This document shows, in pieces, positions 32,481 to 42,101 of a stretch of 64,000 nt of DNA. The stretch covers positions 2,852,001-2,916,000 of the forward strand of contig CM075101.1 of assembly GCA_037576195.1 (NCBI GenBank). The letters run 5' to 3'. Below the pieces are notes generated by a model that was not told where the DNA came from, searched no databases, and was given only the letters and a program-made list of their open reading frames with translations. The number at the start of each line of letters is the position of its first letter. Position 1 is the first letter of the stretch. Source of the DNA: Phytoseiulus persimilis. Taxonomy: Eukaryota > Arthropoda > Arachnida > Mesostigmata > Phytoseiidae. The position numbers were made by a program, and so were the translations under genes.

Positions 32481-32646
32481 TGTTATGATCCTAAGTTCGG
32501 AAACTCGCACCACAAATTATATTGTGATCTCGCGGAACCATTCTGCTTTACGCTCGACAGCTTCTTAATAATAAACAACAGGGAGTCTAGCAGTAGCGTC
32601 AGTGACGGACGACTCCTAATTTCTTGGCGACGAAGAGGTCACTTCA
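32481..32646 (+). repeat. Gypsy-1 5' LTR
   Basis: Shares about 140 bp of strong identity with 49191-49350, from TGTTATGATC through CTTCTTAATAATAA to AGTGACGRACGRCTCCT. The last ~20 bp align less well, so the 3' edge is approximate. Confidence 0.75.
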
Positions 32647-32849
32647 AGAACCTATCCACTCCGGTGTTTCTCGCAACGTATAGGGAAGTAAAGTTCGAAT
32701 TCGATTGTGCTACAAGTGGTCAGGAGACTTTAGGCCTAACTGAGCACCGTACACCATGCCGGATACCGACAAGCAGTTCCAGGTGTTTCCTGCTTTTGTT
32801 ACCGAGGATTAGTAATGGAAGACTTGGATTTCAAGGTTAGAAAACCCGA

Positions 32850-33400
32850 TTAACGCAGACTTTCGAACCGGAAGAGAATCTGTTCGCCTCGCGGATAGCA
32901 TTTCGTAAGTTCTCACAATCCCAAAGTGAAACACTGACGGAATTCGAGGCCCGGCTTCGAAAGGCGTGCACCAATTGCGCTTGGAAAGGAGATGAACTCC
33001 AATTCAGCCTGATGGGACAGTTCATCGCAGGATTGAACAACAGGCAGATGAAGCAAGCAGTTCTCATCAAGAGTGCCAAGCTCAAGAAATTCAGCGACTT
33101 GTTCGATTTCGCTTCCAGCGTGGAAATGGCTCGCAAAACGGTCTCTTCATCAGATGCTGCGTCATCCGACAGTTCGATAGTGACCTTTGTGAAGGATCAC
33201 TCATTCAAACAGAAGAAATTCGTGCACAAACCCCAGATGAACCATCGAGGAAAGCAGATAGCGTGCAATCACATTTGGCACCGAGCTGCACGCACAATTC
33301 TTCAAAATGTGATATTTGTGGTAAAATCGGGAATCTATCGGAGGTCTGCAGCAAGGCTCAACGCCAAAACTTCTTACGGGAGATTCCATTCTATTTCGTT
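32850..33400 (+). pseudogene. Gypsy-1 gag
   Basis: FRKFSQSQSETLTEFEARLR, GDELQFSLMGQFIAGLNNRQ and FSDLFDFASSVEMARKT are the typical second half of Gypsy Gag. A frameshift near 33260 puts the degenerate CCHC (CDICGKIGNLSEVC, with Asn in place of His) in the next frame. The start of gag is not identified; 32650-32850 shows no clear ATG frame. Confidence 0.75.
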
Positions 33401-34258
33401 GAAAGAGACGTTCCGATTGAGGTCACTATGCAGATCAACGGCCATGCTGTAAAAATGCAAGCGGACTCGGGAAGTGGAATCTCTACAATGCCGCTGTCAG
33501 AATTCAAGAAAATGCTGCCGAATCATCAACTCTACCCAACGGACATTCGCTTGCGCAGCGCAACCGGAGAATCCTTCATGCCGCATGCTCACGCTGTTGA
33601 TGTCGACCATGCTGACGTAAATGCGCAATTACGTCTCTATCTAATCAAGCAGCCTGACTTCCCGAAACTCATAGGAAGAAAGTGGTTGAGGCAAATGAAG
33701 ATCGATATGAACCGCCTTCTGCAAAGCCAGATTAATCAGATCCGGACTTCAAGTTCAGAGATTGACTACAAAACCAAGGCGAAGGAGGTTCTGAAACGCT
33801 ACAAAAATTTGCTGAAGGAAGGCATGGGTTGTATTCCCAACGTCGAGGCCAAACTCGAGTTGACAACGAAAATTCCTCATCCCGTCCAAAGGCGAGCGCG
33901 CCAAGTCGCTCACTCCCTCATCCAGATGACAAACTCCGAACTCGACTACCTGGAAAAGAGCAAGGTCATACAGACGCTCGATGTCAGTGAATGGTCACAT
34001 TCGATAGTGGTTGTCCCCCGCGCGATGGGCGAGAAAGTCGGAATCTGTGGTGATTTCAAAGTTGGAATCAACAGATACCTAAAGTTTGACGATCACCCAC
34101 TCAAAAACATCCGACAAGCTCTAGACAACATCGGAAACGGCCTGCGGTTTTCAAAACTGGACATCTCTAATGCTTTCTTACCCATGCCGGTACGCGAATC
34201 TGACAGAAAGTACCTGGTTGTCAACACGCATCGAGGCCTCTATCAATTCAACAGGATG
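33263..34258 (+). pseudogene. Gypsy-1 protease and first half of reverse transcriptase
   Basis: Protease KMQADSGSGISTMPLSEFKK with D-S-G active site. Then SLIQMTNSELDYLEKSKVI, WSHSIVVVPRAMGEKVGICG and GLRFSKLDISNAFLPMPVRE (RT motif A; Leu-Asp kept), up to GLYQFNRM, where Copia-1 inserts. The frame resumes exactly at 42107 with SNGLSNASDIWQ. Confidence 0.87.
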
Positions 34259-34634
34259 TGTTGAGTAATTGATGTTTCACCCAGAGCAGTCGTCGGCACT
34301 ATCTGAATAGTCAGGGTTGTTCACGGACAATGAGGCGAAACGTCAGTGAACTGGGAGCGTAATTATTGTGCGCCAGCGGTTACCATAAATTACTTGAGAA
34401 AAACTGGGACGTCTGAAGACTGACGTTGGACGCCGGTAATTGCTGTGAATCCCTTCCCCGTCAGTGACTATAAAAGCTAGAATAAAACTTCAGTGTGTTG
34501 GGGGAGCCAAACATTCTGTCCACCAGAATTCTCGTCTTCATTCAGTAGCCGTCCTCTCTAGGCAATCTTGTACGCGCCACCGGTCTTCTCATCCAGCCGC
34601 AAAGAAGCTAGAGCCAGGCCTCAAAGGCTTATCA
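34259..34634 (+). repeat. Copia-1 5' LTR
   Basis: TGTTGAGTAATTG...AGGCTTATCA. It contains TATAAAAG (34469-34476), a likely promoter with RNA start about 30 bp downstream. Confidence 0.93.
34469..34476 (+). promoter_or_regulatory. Copia-1 LTR TATA box
   Basis: GACTATAAAAGCTAG in the 5' LTR; the same motif is present in the 3' LTR at about 41935. Confidence 0.65.
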
Positions 34635-34722
34635 GCGTTATCAGCAAGACACACTCAGGATGAGCGGGTCGGTGGCGTAAGTATACATCGGTGAACCAAG
34701 GAAGTCACAGTTCAGCATCACG

Positions 34723-35814
34723 ATGTCAAGACAGCAATCCGCCAGAGACGCCCAAGGCCCCCACGGCTTCGTTCACTACGGAATGGACGGTCTCGAAGTT
34801 GATCCAGAACCCAGCTCCAGCACATCCGGAGATCCCATCGTGTGTGGACCAAGACCACGAGTCGCAACCAACATCATCCTAGCACTCGACGGCAAGAACT
34901 ACATACCATGGCGCACAGTCATGCCAACCGTACTAGATGGAGAACCGTATGCCTGGCCTGTAACCATCGGGAAACTCAACCCACCAGCTCCAGATCAAGC
35001 GAACACACCAGAGGGCAAAACGCAAATGAAGAACTACACCATCGGAAACAGAGCTGGGAGGTACGTGCTGATCAATTCGATACACCCGAATCTCGCCACA
35101 TCATTATTCCTCGACAGTGCAGATAAAATAGCGGCACAGGAGATATGGCGCCGAATCAAGAACAAGTTCACGCGCGCAACAGGCACAAGGAAGGGCCTGG
35201 CATTGTCGAAGTTCATGACCTTCGAATACCAGCCAGGACTATCCGTCGGCGATAACCTCCTCGCTTACAAGAAAGTCATCTTCGAGCACAACACAGTTGG
35301 AATCAACATGCCAGACGATGTCTAGTGCTCCAAACTTCTAGAGGCGCTGCCAAGTTCATGGGAGCCGTTCCGACAGGGATGGAGCACCCGACTGGACTCG
35401 GACAAACATCTGGACACACTGACGGATCTAATCGAAGGAAAAGCCATTCGAAGGAACCAAAGTGACGTCAACGAGATCACAGCGATGTTCTCCCGATTCA
35501 ACCCCTCAAGGAATCAACACTTCAGGAGAAGAAACTTCGCCAGAAGATCCAACTACCGACGAACATCTGTGCAATCATCCGAAGTGATATGTTACAATTG
35601 CAATCAACGAGGTCACATGCAGTCAGCCTGCAGACTTCCCCGACAAGGCGGGAATCAACGCAGGGGCGGATTTGGAGGCAGAGGAAGAGGCAGGGGACAA
35701 TCAAGAACACTACCGCCGCAAGCCAACATTGCTGAAGCCCTGATCGTAGAGTGCCAGCAAGCCGAAGTCAATCAGGCAAGTGCTGAAGAGATTTTCGCTG
35801 TTGATAGCGGCTAA
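34723..35814 (+). pseudogene. Copia-1 gag with zinc knuckle and protease start
   Basis: ATG at 34723. LALDGKNYIPWRTVMPTVLD is the Copia Gag entry, followed by AAQEIWRRIKNKFTRATGTR and YKKVIFEHNTVGINMPDDV. TAG at 35323 interrupts the frame, then LLEALPSSWEPFRQGW. The CCHC knuckle is CYNCNQRGHMQSAC, followed by an Arg/Gly-rich RNA-binding tail. It ends at EIFAVDSG (protease D-S-G), where TAA at 35812 and a small indel shift the frame into the pol frame. Confidence 0.87.
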
Positions 35815-35819
35815 AATGG

Positions 35820-38800
35820 ATGACGGACTACAAGCCGTTCGAAGACAACCAAGTGGTCGCACTCGGCGGATCCAACACCCTAAGTGCACAGGGGTCAGGA
35901 ACCGCAATCGTGCCAGTGAACAACGACAACAAGACCACAACGCTATGTCTGAAGGACGCTCTGTACGTACCCAGGCTTCGTAGAAATCTAATCTCAGTTT
36001 CGAAGCTACTAAACGAGAAGTTTCGCATTTTGGTAACTGAGGAGGCCATCATCATACTCCGAGACAACGATGAAGTTCGAGCTGAGCAACAAAATGGATT
36101 GTTCGTGTTCCATGCAAGTGAACCAGTGGAGGGAAACGTTGCGGGACTGAAGAAGAGAGTAAGTCTGAAAGCGGTACATGAAATGTTCGCTCACATCAAC
36201 GTTAAGACCCTCAGGAAAATGCTGAACCGCGGAGGATACGAGATAATCAATGACTTCGTGAAATGTGACGTATTTACCCAAGGTAAGATGCATCGTTCGA
36301 GCAACAGGCCGAAAACCGGGAAAGTGGTAGCTCCAAGACCAGGGTACATACACGCGGACACCTGCGCTATGCGTAAGAGATCTCTTGGAGGAGCGAATCT
36401 GTTTCTCACGCTGACTGACGACATGACACGGTTTCGAAAAGTGTACTTCTTGAAATCAAAGGATCAAGTGCCTGACCACATCGCGGAGTTCGTCAAATGG
36501 TCCCAGAATCAAAGCGGTTTCACCGTGTATCATCTCCACTCAGATGAAGGAACTGAGTTCAAAAATCAGAGAGTGAAGGGGATCATGAGTGCCATCGGAG
36601 CTGATGTAAGTTACTCCCCTCCTTTTACCCCCGAACTTAATGGTATAAGTGAGCGTTTAAATCAATCGTTGCTTGACCTGGCAAGGACCATGCTCATCGA
36701 CAGTGGCCTTCCCAAGTACCTTTGGGCGGAAGCCGTGAGCTTTTCCGCTCATTCGACGAATTGCGTGAAGTTTGTCGAATCAACCGGGAAGACACCGTAC
36801 GAGATGATCATGAGGAGAAAACCATACATCAGTCTCATCAGAGCATTTGGCACGGAGTGCAAGTTTCACAACCGCGCCCCGCAGAGGGACAAGTTGGACA
36901 CCAGAGGATTCCCAGACTACATTGTCGGGATCGACGAAGATGGACTCAGCTATCGTGTGTGGTATCCCGAGACCAGACAGATCGTCAGGACAAAGGACGT
37001 GAAAGTGAGCACCCCCAGTCCACTGGATGAAGGAATCGTCTCAGAGAATGCCGCCGAAGCAGAAGCGCCTGAAGGCAACGGCGAAGAGCAGATCGAAGAA
37101 GCCAATCCGTCAACGGATACCAGAGAGAACGCATCAGCAAGAGAAGAGGCAGCATCCGCGGGCCCAGTGCCGGGAAGAGAATCCTCGAATGAAGGACATG
37201 GCGCCGCAGGAGCGGCTGCCCCAAGTGAAAAACGCAACGAACGGCGCGGGAGATACGAGCTACGAGATCGATCCAAGTTGCGTCCTCCGGAGAGGTACCA
37301 GGCCGGCAGCGCACACGTTGCGATGTGTGTCAGCGAAACAGTAAGCACCGGTGTAAATAATTTGGTTGACGAACCAACATGTATAGAAGATGTTTATAAG
37401 TCCAATGACAGCCAACAGTGGCTTAGTGCAATGGCAGAGGAGATAGCGTCGCTCGATTTCCACAAGGTTTGGGAGCTCACCGAACTCCCGAAAGGCAGGC
37501 GCACAGTCGGGAATCGATGGATCTTCAAGGCAAAAAAAGACGCCCTAGGTAACGTCGAAAGGCTCCGTGCAAGATGGGTCATTCAAGGATTCAGCCAACG
37601 TCCAGGTATAGACTTCACAGAGCTCTACTCGCCTGTAGCTAGGTTCGATACCATCAAAACAATTCTATCAATAGCTGCCAGGGAGAAACTGAAGCTATAC
37701 CAATTCGACGTTAAGACAGCATTTCTGCACTCGGAACTATCGGAAGAAATCTATACGAACCAACCAAAAGGGTTCGAAGATGGAACAAATCGAGTCTGCA
37801 AACTCTTGAAGGCGGTCTACGGCCTTCGTCAGGCACCAAGGGCTTGGAACCTGAAGATCGACCAGGTTCTGACAGGACTTGGACTCACACAGAGCCAAGC
37901 TGATCCTTGCGTGTACTTCACAATTGGCCCAAAACGAATTTTGGTTGCCTTGTACGTTGACGATGGATTGACGGCGAGATCAGACCAAGAGGTCGTGCAG
38001 GAGTTTCTCGAGAGCCTCGGTAAGGAGTTCGAAATCACTTCCAGGAAGTTAGAGTTCTTTCTCGGTCTACATATCGAATCATCAGATGACAACTCCGTCA
38101 TTCGTGTTCACCAATCAAAGTATATCCAAGAGCTGCTAGACAGATTCCAGATGTCAAAATGCAAGGAAACAGCAGTCCCAATGGACAACAGCTACAAGTC
38201 GAATCCCAATGACGAAGTCGAGCCAGAACTGCCGTATCGTTCGATTGTTGGTGGTTTGATGTACCTCACGATTGCGACACGTTTTGACCTCGGTTACGTG
38301 GTGGGATACCTGTCAAGGTTCCTGGATCGTCCCACCAGACGTCTTTGGGATCTCGCATTGAAAGTACTGCGCTACCTCGAAGGTACCAAGACTTTCGGTC
38401 TCCGGTACACGGGAGCGGTCCAGAGCTGCTCGAGTGTTTCAGCGATGCGGATTTCGCTGGCGACGAGCAAACGAGACGGAGCACCACCGGATCACTGATT
38501 CGGTTCGGGGGCGGAGTCATCTCCTGGACAAGCAACCGTCAAGCGTCCGTGACGCTCTCTTCTATGGAGGCGGAGCTTGTGGCCCTTTCTGAAACGCTCA
38601 AGACCGCGATTTGGACTTCGCGTCTACTCGCAGAGCTTGGACATCCAGTCGTGCCGAAGTCGCTCGTTGACAACTAGTCGACGATCGCTCTTGCTGAAAA
38701 CCCATCCTTTCATAAGCGCTCAAAGCACATCGAGGTGAGACACTTCTATTGTCGAGAGAAACTTCAGCGTGGAGAAATTACAATTCATTATTGCCCGACA

Positions 38801-38863
38801 GCACAGAACATTGCTGACATTCTGACGAAGTGCCTGCCTAGAGAAACATTCCAAAGACTTTGA
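35820..38863 (+). pseudogene. Copia-1 pol (protease end, integrase, RT, RNase H)
   Basis: Nearly intact: 890 codons open from 35820. Integrase zinc and core: KCDVFTQGKMHRSS, PGYIHADTC, HLHSDEGTEF and FTPELNGISERLNQSL (D, D, E). RT: LYQFDVKTAFLHSELSEEIY (Asp), KAVYGLRQAPRAWNL and RILVALYVDDGLTARSDQ (Y-V-D-D). A frameshift near 38430 moves to RNase H, LLECFSDADFAGDEQTRRST and SSMEAELVALSET. TAG at 38675 follows, then HKRSKHIEVRHFYCREKLQR, IADILTKCLPRETFQRL and the TGA at 38861. Only three lesions in more than 1000 codons imply recent activity. Confidence 0.92.
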
Positions 38864-38873
38864 TCACTTGCAG

Positions 38874-39380
38874 ATGGAAACCGTCAAGATGACGATCGCA
38901 TTCATCACAGTATACGTGATGGCCAGTAGCGCGTCGGAGTACTTCACATACTCCGACTGTGACACTGATTGCCAGAAGATAAACTGGCCATGCACGATCT
39001 CCCAAACAAATGTGAACAACTTTCCATGCGACTGTGTGGAGCTCGAAGCGAGCTGTCTCAGATTGGCATCAAGAGAAGTTGTATGCCTGATCATAAACAG
39101 GACTGCCGTAGGAGGAGAAGATATTTGGATTCCATACTTCAACCACACACACCCATCAACACCATCGCCCCCAGTGCCCGATCCTGATCGGAGAGATGGA
39201 TATTGGTTCAAATTTTTATCATTATATTTCGTGGTCACAAATGTGATTTCGGTGCTCGCCGGTTTGGTCGTCCTCATAAGATGGATCGGGCGGATTCGAG
39301 CGCGTTCGTACTCTCGCATGCCTGATCCGCCTCTCGAACAGGAGGACGGACCATACCGGTCGACTACCGAGGAGATTTGA
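38874..39380 (+). CDS. Copia-1 envelope-like, Cys-rich single-pass membrane protein
   Basis: Intact gene of 168 codons, 10 nt after the pol stop. ATG 38874 immediately follows TTGCAG, a possible 3' splice site for a subgenomic mRNA. Predicted parts: signal peptide (residues 1-20, KMTIAFITVYVMASSASEY); ectodomain with 7 Cys and N-glycosylation sites (INRT, FNHT); a Pro-rich hinge (THPSTPSPPVP); a transmembrane helix near 115-138 (VVTNVISVLAGLVVLI); and a short basic/acidic cytoplasmic tail. The ectodomain motif GEDIWIPYFNHTHP recurs almost unchanged in Copia-2 (50100-50537), with six aligned Cys. Envelope-like genes after pol are known in plant Sirevirus Copia elements and in errantiviruses, but this protein resembles neither in any motif I can see. 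Role in entry is unproven; a host-derived membrane protein is possible. Confidence 0.78.
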   Translation: METVKMTIAFITVYVMASSASEYFTYSDCDTDCQKINWPCTISQTNVNNFPCDCVELEASCLRLASREVVCLIINRTAVGGEDIWIPYFNHTHPSTPSPPVPDPDRRDGYWFKFLSLYFVVTNVISVLAGLVVLIRWIGRIRARSYSRMPDPPLEQEDGPYRSTTEEI

Positions 39381-39418
39381 TATGAAATTATTTTCTGTCA
39401 GTCTCTATTTTCTCAAGC

Positions 39419-39424
39419 AATAAA
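39419..39424 (+). terminator. Sense poly(A) signal after envelope-like gene
   Basis: AATAAA about 39 nt after the envelope-like stop. It is internal to Copia-1 and upstream of the 3' LTR, so it could end a separate sense mRNA. It lies 41 nt from the convergent antisense signal. Confidence 0.55.
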
Positions 39425-39464
39425 ACGCACGTCTTTACAAGAAAAAAAACTGTAATTTGAACCT

Positions 39465-39470
39465 TTATTC
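39465..39470 (-). terminator. Poly(A) signal of antisense mucin-like gene
   Basis: AATAAA on the minus strand, about 5 nt beyond the stop at 39476, facing the sense AATAAA at 39419-39424. Confidence 0.6.
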
Positions 39471-39475
39471 TGTGG

Positions 39476-40602
39476 TCAAGCGGAAAAAATCGAGTAGTTG
39501 GAACAAAGTTTTTGTATCTCGGATACATCATGCCCAAATGCTGCGAAACTACTTGGATCATAGTCTCGAGCTGACAAATGATCCGGAGTCGGGATGTGTA
39601 GAGGAATGACGACACAGCGTCGATCCCTGCGGTAGATACAGGTCCGCACGTACGACATCTGGTAACAATGATATCTACGGATATCCAACTCGAATCGCCT
39701 GGGTGGCAAAGTCGACGAAATCGATTTGGTGTTCATTTCCGAAATCGAACTCGAGGAACTCGAGATGGGAACAGCGTCAGTTGTCACCGAATGCTCGGTT
39801 GACTTTGGAGAAGTGAAACGCGCGGTTGTGAAAGTAAAGGGAGGAGTCCGAGATGTTGTGGAAACAGGCAGATTCGAAGTAACAACACCCTCGGCGGTAG
39901 TCAAAAAGGACCGAGTGGTAGTTGTGATCAAGACCGTGGGAACGGGCGTCGTCGGACGCCGCGTAGTCACCCTCGAAGATGTTGTTGGATGAGAAGGTGA
40001 TCGAGTCGGTCCGAAATACGATCTATGGCTGGCCGTGCCAATGATGAGTCGTTGTCGTTGAAGAGCGGAGGTGCCTTGGAGTTGTAGAACTCGGCACCCA
40101 ACGACGAGTCGTCGTGTGACGACGCTCCTCATATCTGGAAGCGCGAGTGGTCGTGGCTGGAGAATGACCCTTAGCGGTCTGATCGGTAATAAACCGATAA
40201 GTGGGTGTCGTCAAAGTCGGTCCCACAGTCGTAATCGGGTTTGGCGTCGCAGCCGGTGTCGGAAATCCGACCGACTGCAGACTCGCGGAATTTCGAGAAC
40301 GCACGGCCTCGCGAACCATGCGTTCCCCCTTCGTGGAAGTTGAGCTGAAGAGGAAAACTGTAGGATAGTAACGGAAAATTGGAATTCAGCTCACACGGAA
40401 ACGTGGTCAAGATATGCAACGACGTCTGAAACGTACCCGAGTAGATTAGGATTCCGAGAACGACCAACAACACAGAAATCACGAACAACAAATATCTCGC
40501 CACTCCACGGGCCGCGCGCAGGTTTAGAGCCATCGATCGAACACTTGTTCCGCTGTTTCGATTCAAAGTGGAATACTCAAGATCAAGCTCTTGGAGTTCC
40601 AT
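39476..40602 (-). pseudogene. Antisense mucin-like type II membrane protein gene in Copia-1
   Basis: Starts ATG 40602. A cytoplasmic N-terminus of ~36 residues is followed by one hydrophobic helix (YLLFVISVLLVVLGILIYSG) and a lumenal/extracellular part. After a frame change near 40340-40390 this becomes a Thr/Ser/Pro-rich mucin-like stalk (PTPAATPNPITTVGPTLTTP, HSPATTTRAS). Another frame change near 40035-40060 leads to more Thr-rich sequence (RVTTRRPTTPVPTVLITTTT) and a Cys-containing C-terminal domain (RRYHCYQMSYVRTCIYRRDR). The first frame change could be a very short intron (GTGAGC...CTACAG, 37 bp); the second looks like a true indel. A weak A/T-rich TATA-like stretch (40715-40730) precedes it. 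No family recognised. Confidence 0.5.
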
Positions 40603-40840
40603 CGTGGAGAGCGCGGATCAAGAGGAAGTGACTCTCGAGGCAGAGAAAGGCTTGGAAGTGGCGCTCGATGTGTCAATGCTCATCGAGAGATGTCAAGACT
40701 CCCACTCCCCTTCCAATATTTTTTTTTTATCAAGCCCTGAGAGAATGCTTGAATCTGGGCCATGTAACACCCTAGTCGAACCAACCTCGAAAAGCGAAAC
40801 CCATCAAATTACTGTCAAGAAGGTACATGAAAAATTTTCT

Positions 40841-40846
40841 TTTATT
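40841..40846 (-). terminator. Poly(A) signal overlapping the stop codon
   Basis: AATAAA on the minus strand contains the TAA stop of the antisense gene at 40842-41368. Confidence 0.7.
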
Positions 40847-41368
40847 CCAAACATAGATATACTTGAAACTCGCCGCATACACTCACGAACATCCGTAGCG
40901 CCTGCCGCTGGATGCGACATACGGCCACTGCGGGTACAGGGACCTCCGTCCTCAGTACCAGGCATCGCCTTGTTGCGGATGACAGGCACACCCAATGTTG
41001 CCCGAGTCTCTCGCAAAGAAACTGGGCGAGGTCTACTCTTTCTCTCAGGACCTCCTCGAGGTGCACAAGCCTTGGCAATGCGCGACTGTCTGAATAGAGA
41101 GTATAATGATTGATGAGACAAAGAAAAGGAAGGGAGAGAGAGCAAAAAAAAATGAATGGCACCAAATTGACCAACGAATCTACTCACCAAGGACAATCCA
41201 AAGTAGCACGCATATGCCACTCACGATCATGATCAGATAGGGCCTTCCCCCACTGATTCTACGTAGCGCTCGCAAAGCGCGTACAAGTCCCCTCGGCAGG
41301 GTCGCGACAATGACTTCATCTCCATCAAGGGAGGTCGGCACCAATCGTTGTTCACGGGATGGAGGCAT
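40842..41368 (-). CDS. Antisense spliced gene for small Cys-rich membrane protein in Copia-1
   Basis: Complete transcription unit. A TATAAAAGGGG box (41420-41426) precedes ATG 41368. Exon 1 (60 codons plus one base) encodes a basic N-terminus and a transmembrane helix (YLIMIVSGICVLLWIVL). The intron runs from GTGAGT (41187) to a pyrimidine-rich tract ending in CAG (41090), 98 bp. Exon 2 (41089-40842) continues in frame for 82 more codons, with seven Cys and many Arg/Leu residues (RALPRLVHLEEVLRERVDLA). The TAA stop sits inside AATAAA. About 142 residues in all, no lesion. Topology is probably type II (N-terminus inside). No homology recognised. Promoter, splice sites, open frame and poly(A) signal agree, so the unit is well supported even without expression data. 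Confidence 0.75.
41090..41187 (-). other. Intron of antisense membrane-protein gene
   Basis: 98 bp, GTGAGTAG donor, T/C-rich 3' half (TTTCTCTCCCTCCTTCC) and ATTCAG acceptor. Removal joins the two open frames with no shift. Confidence 0.72.
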
Positions 41369-41419
41369 CGTGAAGCAACACTCGGGAGGGTTGGCAATTG
41401 AGTGCTCGAGAGCACCCCC

Positions 41420-41426
41420 TTTTATA
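41420..41426 (-). promoter_or_regulatory. TATA box of antisense membrane-protein gene
   Basis: TATAAAA followed by GGGGGTGC on the minus strand, 51 nt upstream of the ATG. Confidence 0.72.
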
Positions 41427-41712
41427 CGATTTTGGCGAGAGTTCGTTTCGAGATATGGTCGTATGTCAGTTCGAAATCAGAAACATCCTTGCGACAAAAG
41501 ACGTCCAGACAGACATCAGCTTGGAGCTTCCCTATAGAATTCGAACCACTGAACTGATATAGTATCAAGTGAAGTCTCTGCAGATTGCATGCTAGATAAG
41601 CACTTCCGCAAACGGAGATCTGTAATCACGGAACCGCGCACTCGAACAATGTCGCATGCAAAGTTCCCCACATCGGGAGATTCTGGCTGCGATCCGCGAA
41701 CGACTGTTCTGT

Positions 41713-41724
41713 GTGGGAGGGAGT
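41713..41724 (+). promoter_or_regulatory. Copia-1 polypurine tract
   Basis: TGGGAGGGAGT directly before the 3' LTR, the expected primer for plus-strand DNA synthesis. Confidence 0.7.
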
Positions 41725-42101
41725 TGTTGAGTAATTGATGTTTTACCGAGAGCAGTCGTCGGCACTATCTGAATAGTCAGGGTTGTTCACGGACAATGAG
41801 GCGAAACGTCAGTGAACTGGGAGCGTAATTATTGTGCGCCAGCGGTTACCATAAATTACTAGAGAAAAACTGGGACGTTTGAAGACTGACGTTAGACGCC
41901 GGTAATTGCTGTGAATCCCTTCCCCGTCAGTGACTATAAAAGCTAGAATAAAACTTCGGTGTGTTGGGGGAGCCAAACATTCTGTCCACCAGAATTCTCG
42001 TCTTCATTCAGTAGCCGTCCTCTCTAGGCAAGTCTCGTACGCGCCACCGATCTTCTCATCCAGCCGCAAAGAAGCTAGAGCCAGGCCTCTAAGGCTTATC
42101 A
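41725..42101 (+). repeat. Copia-1 3' LTR
   Basis: 377 bp, TGTTGAGTAATTG...AGGCTTATCA; about ten differences from the 5' LTR. Confidence 0.93.

Larger units (their letters stand above)
34259..42101 (+). mobile_element. Copia-1 LTR retrotransposon with envelope-like and antisense genes
   Basis: Element of 7843 bp in the RT of Gypsy-1, with target duplication GGATG (34254-34258, 42102-42106). LTRs of 376-377 bp differ at roughly ten positions. It is much longer than a standard ~5-kb Copia because about 2.85 kb lies between the end of pol (38863) and the 3' LTR (41725). That segment holds a sense envelope-like gene, a decayed antisense mucin-like gene and a compact antisense membrane-protein gene. 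Gag and pol each carry nonsense or frameshift changes. Confidence 0.95.

Noticed and set aside
35805-35822. Programmed frameshift or readthrough at the Copia-1 gag-pol junction (TAA then ATGG)
   Set aside because: The break falls inside the protease active-site region (D-S-G...H-M-T), where a small indel explains it better than regulated expression.
40568-41113. 181-codon plus-strand frame in Copia-1
   Set aside because: Lies opposite the antisense membrane-protein exon, whose splice, TATA and poly(A) signals favour the other strand; no domain seen.
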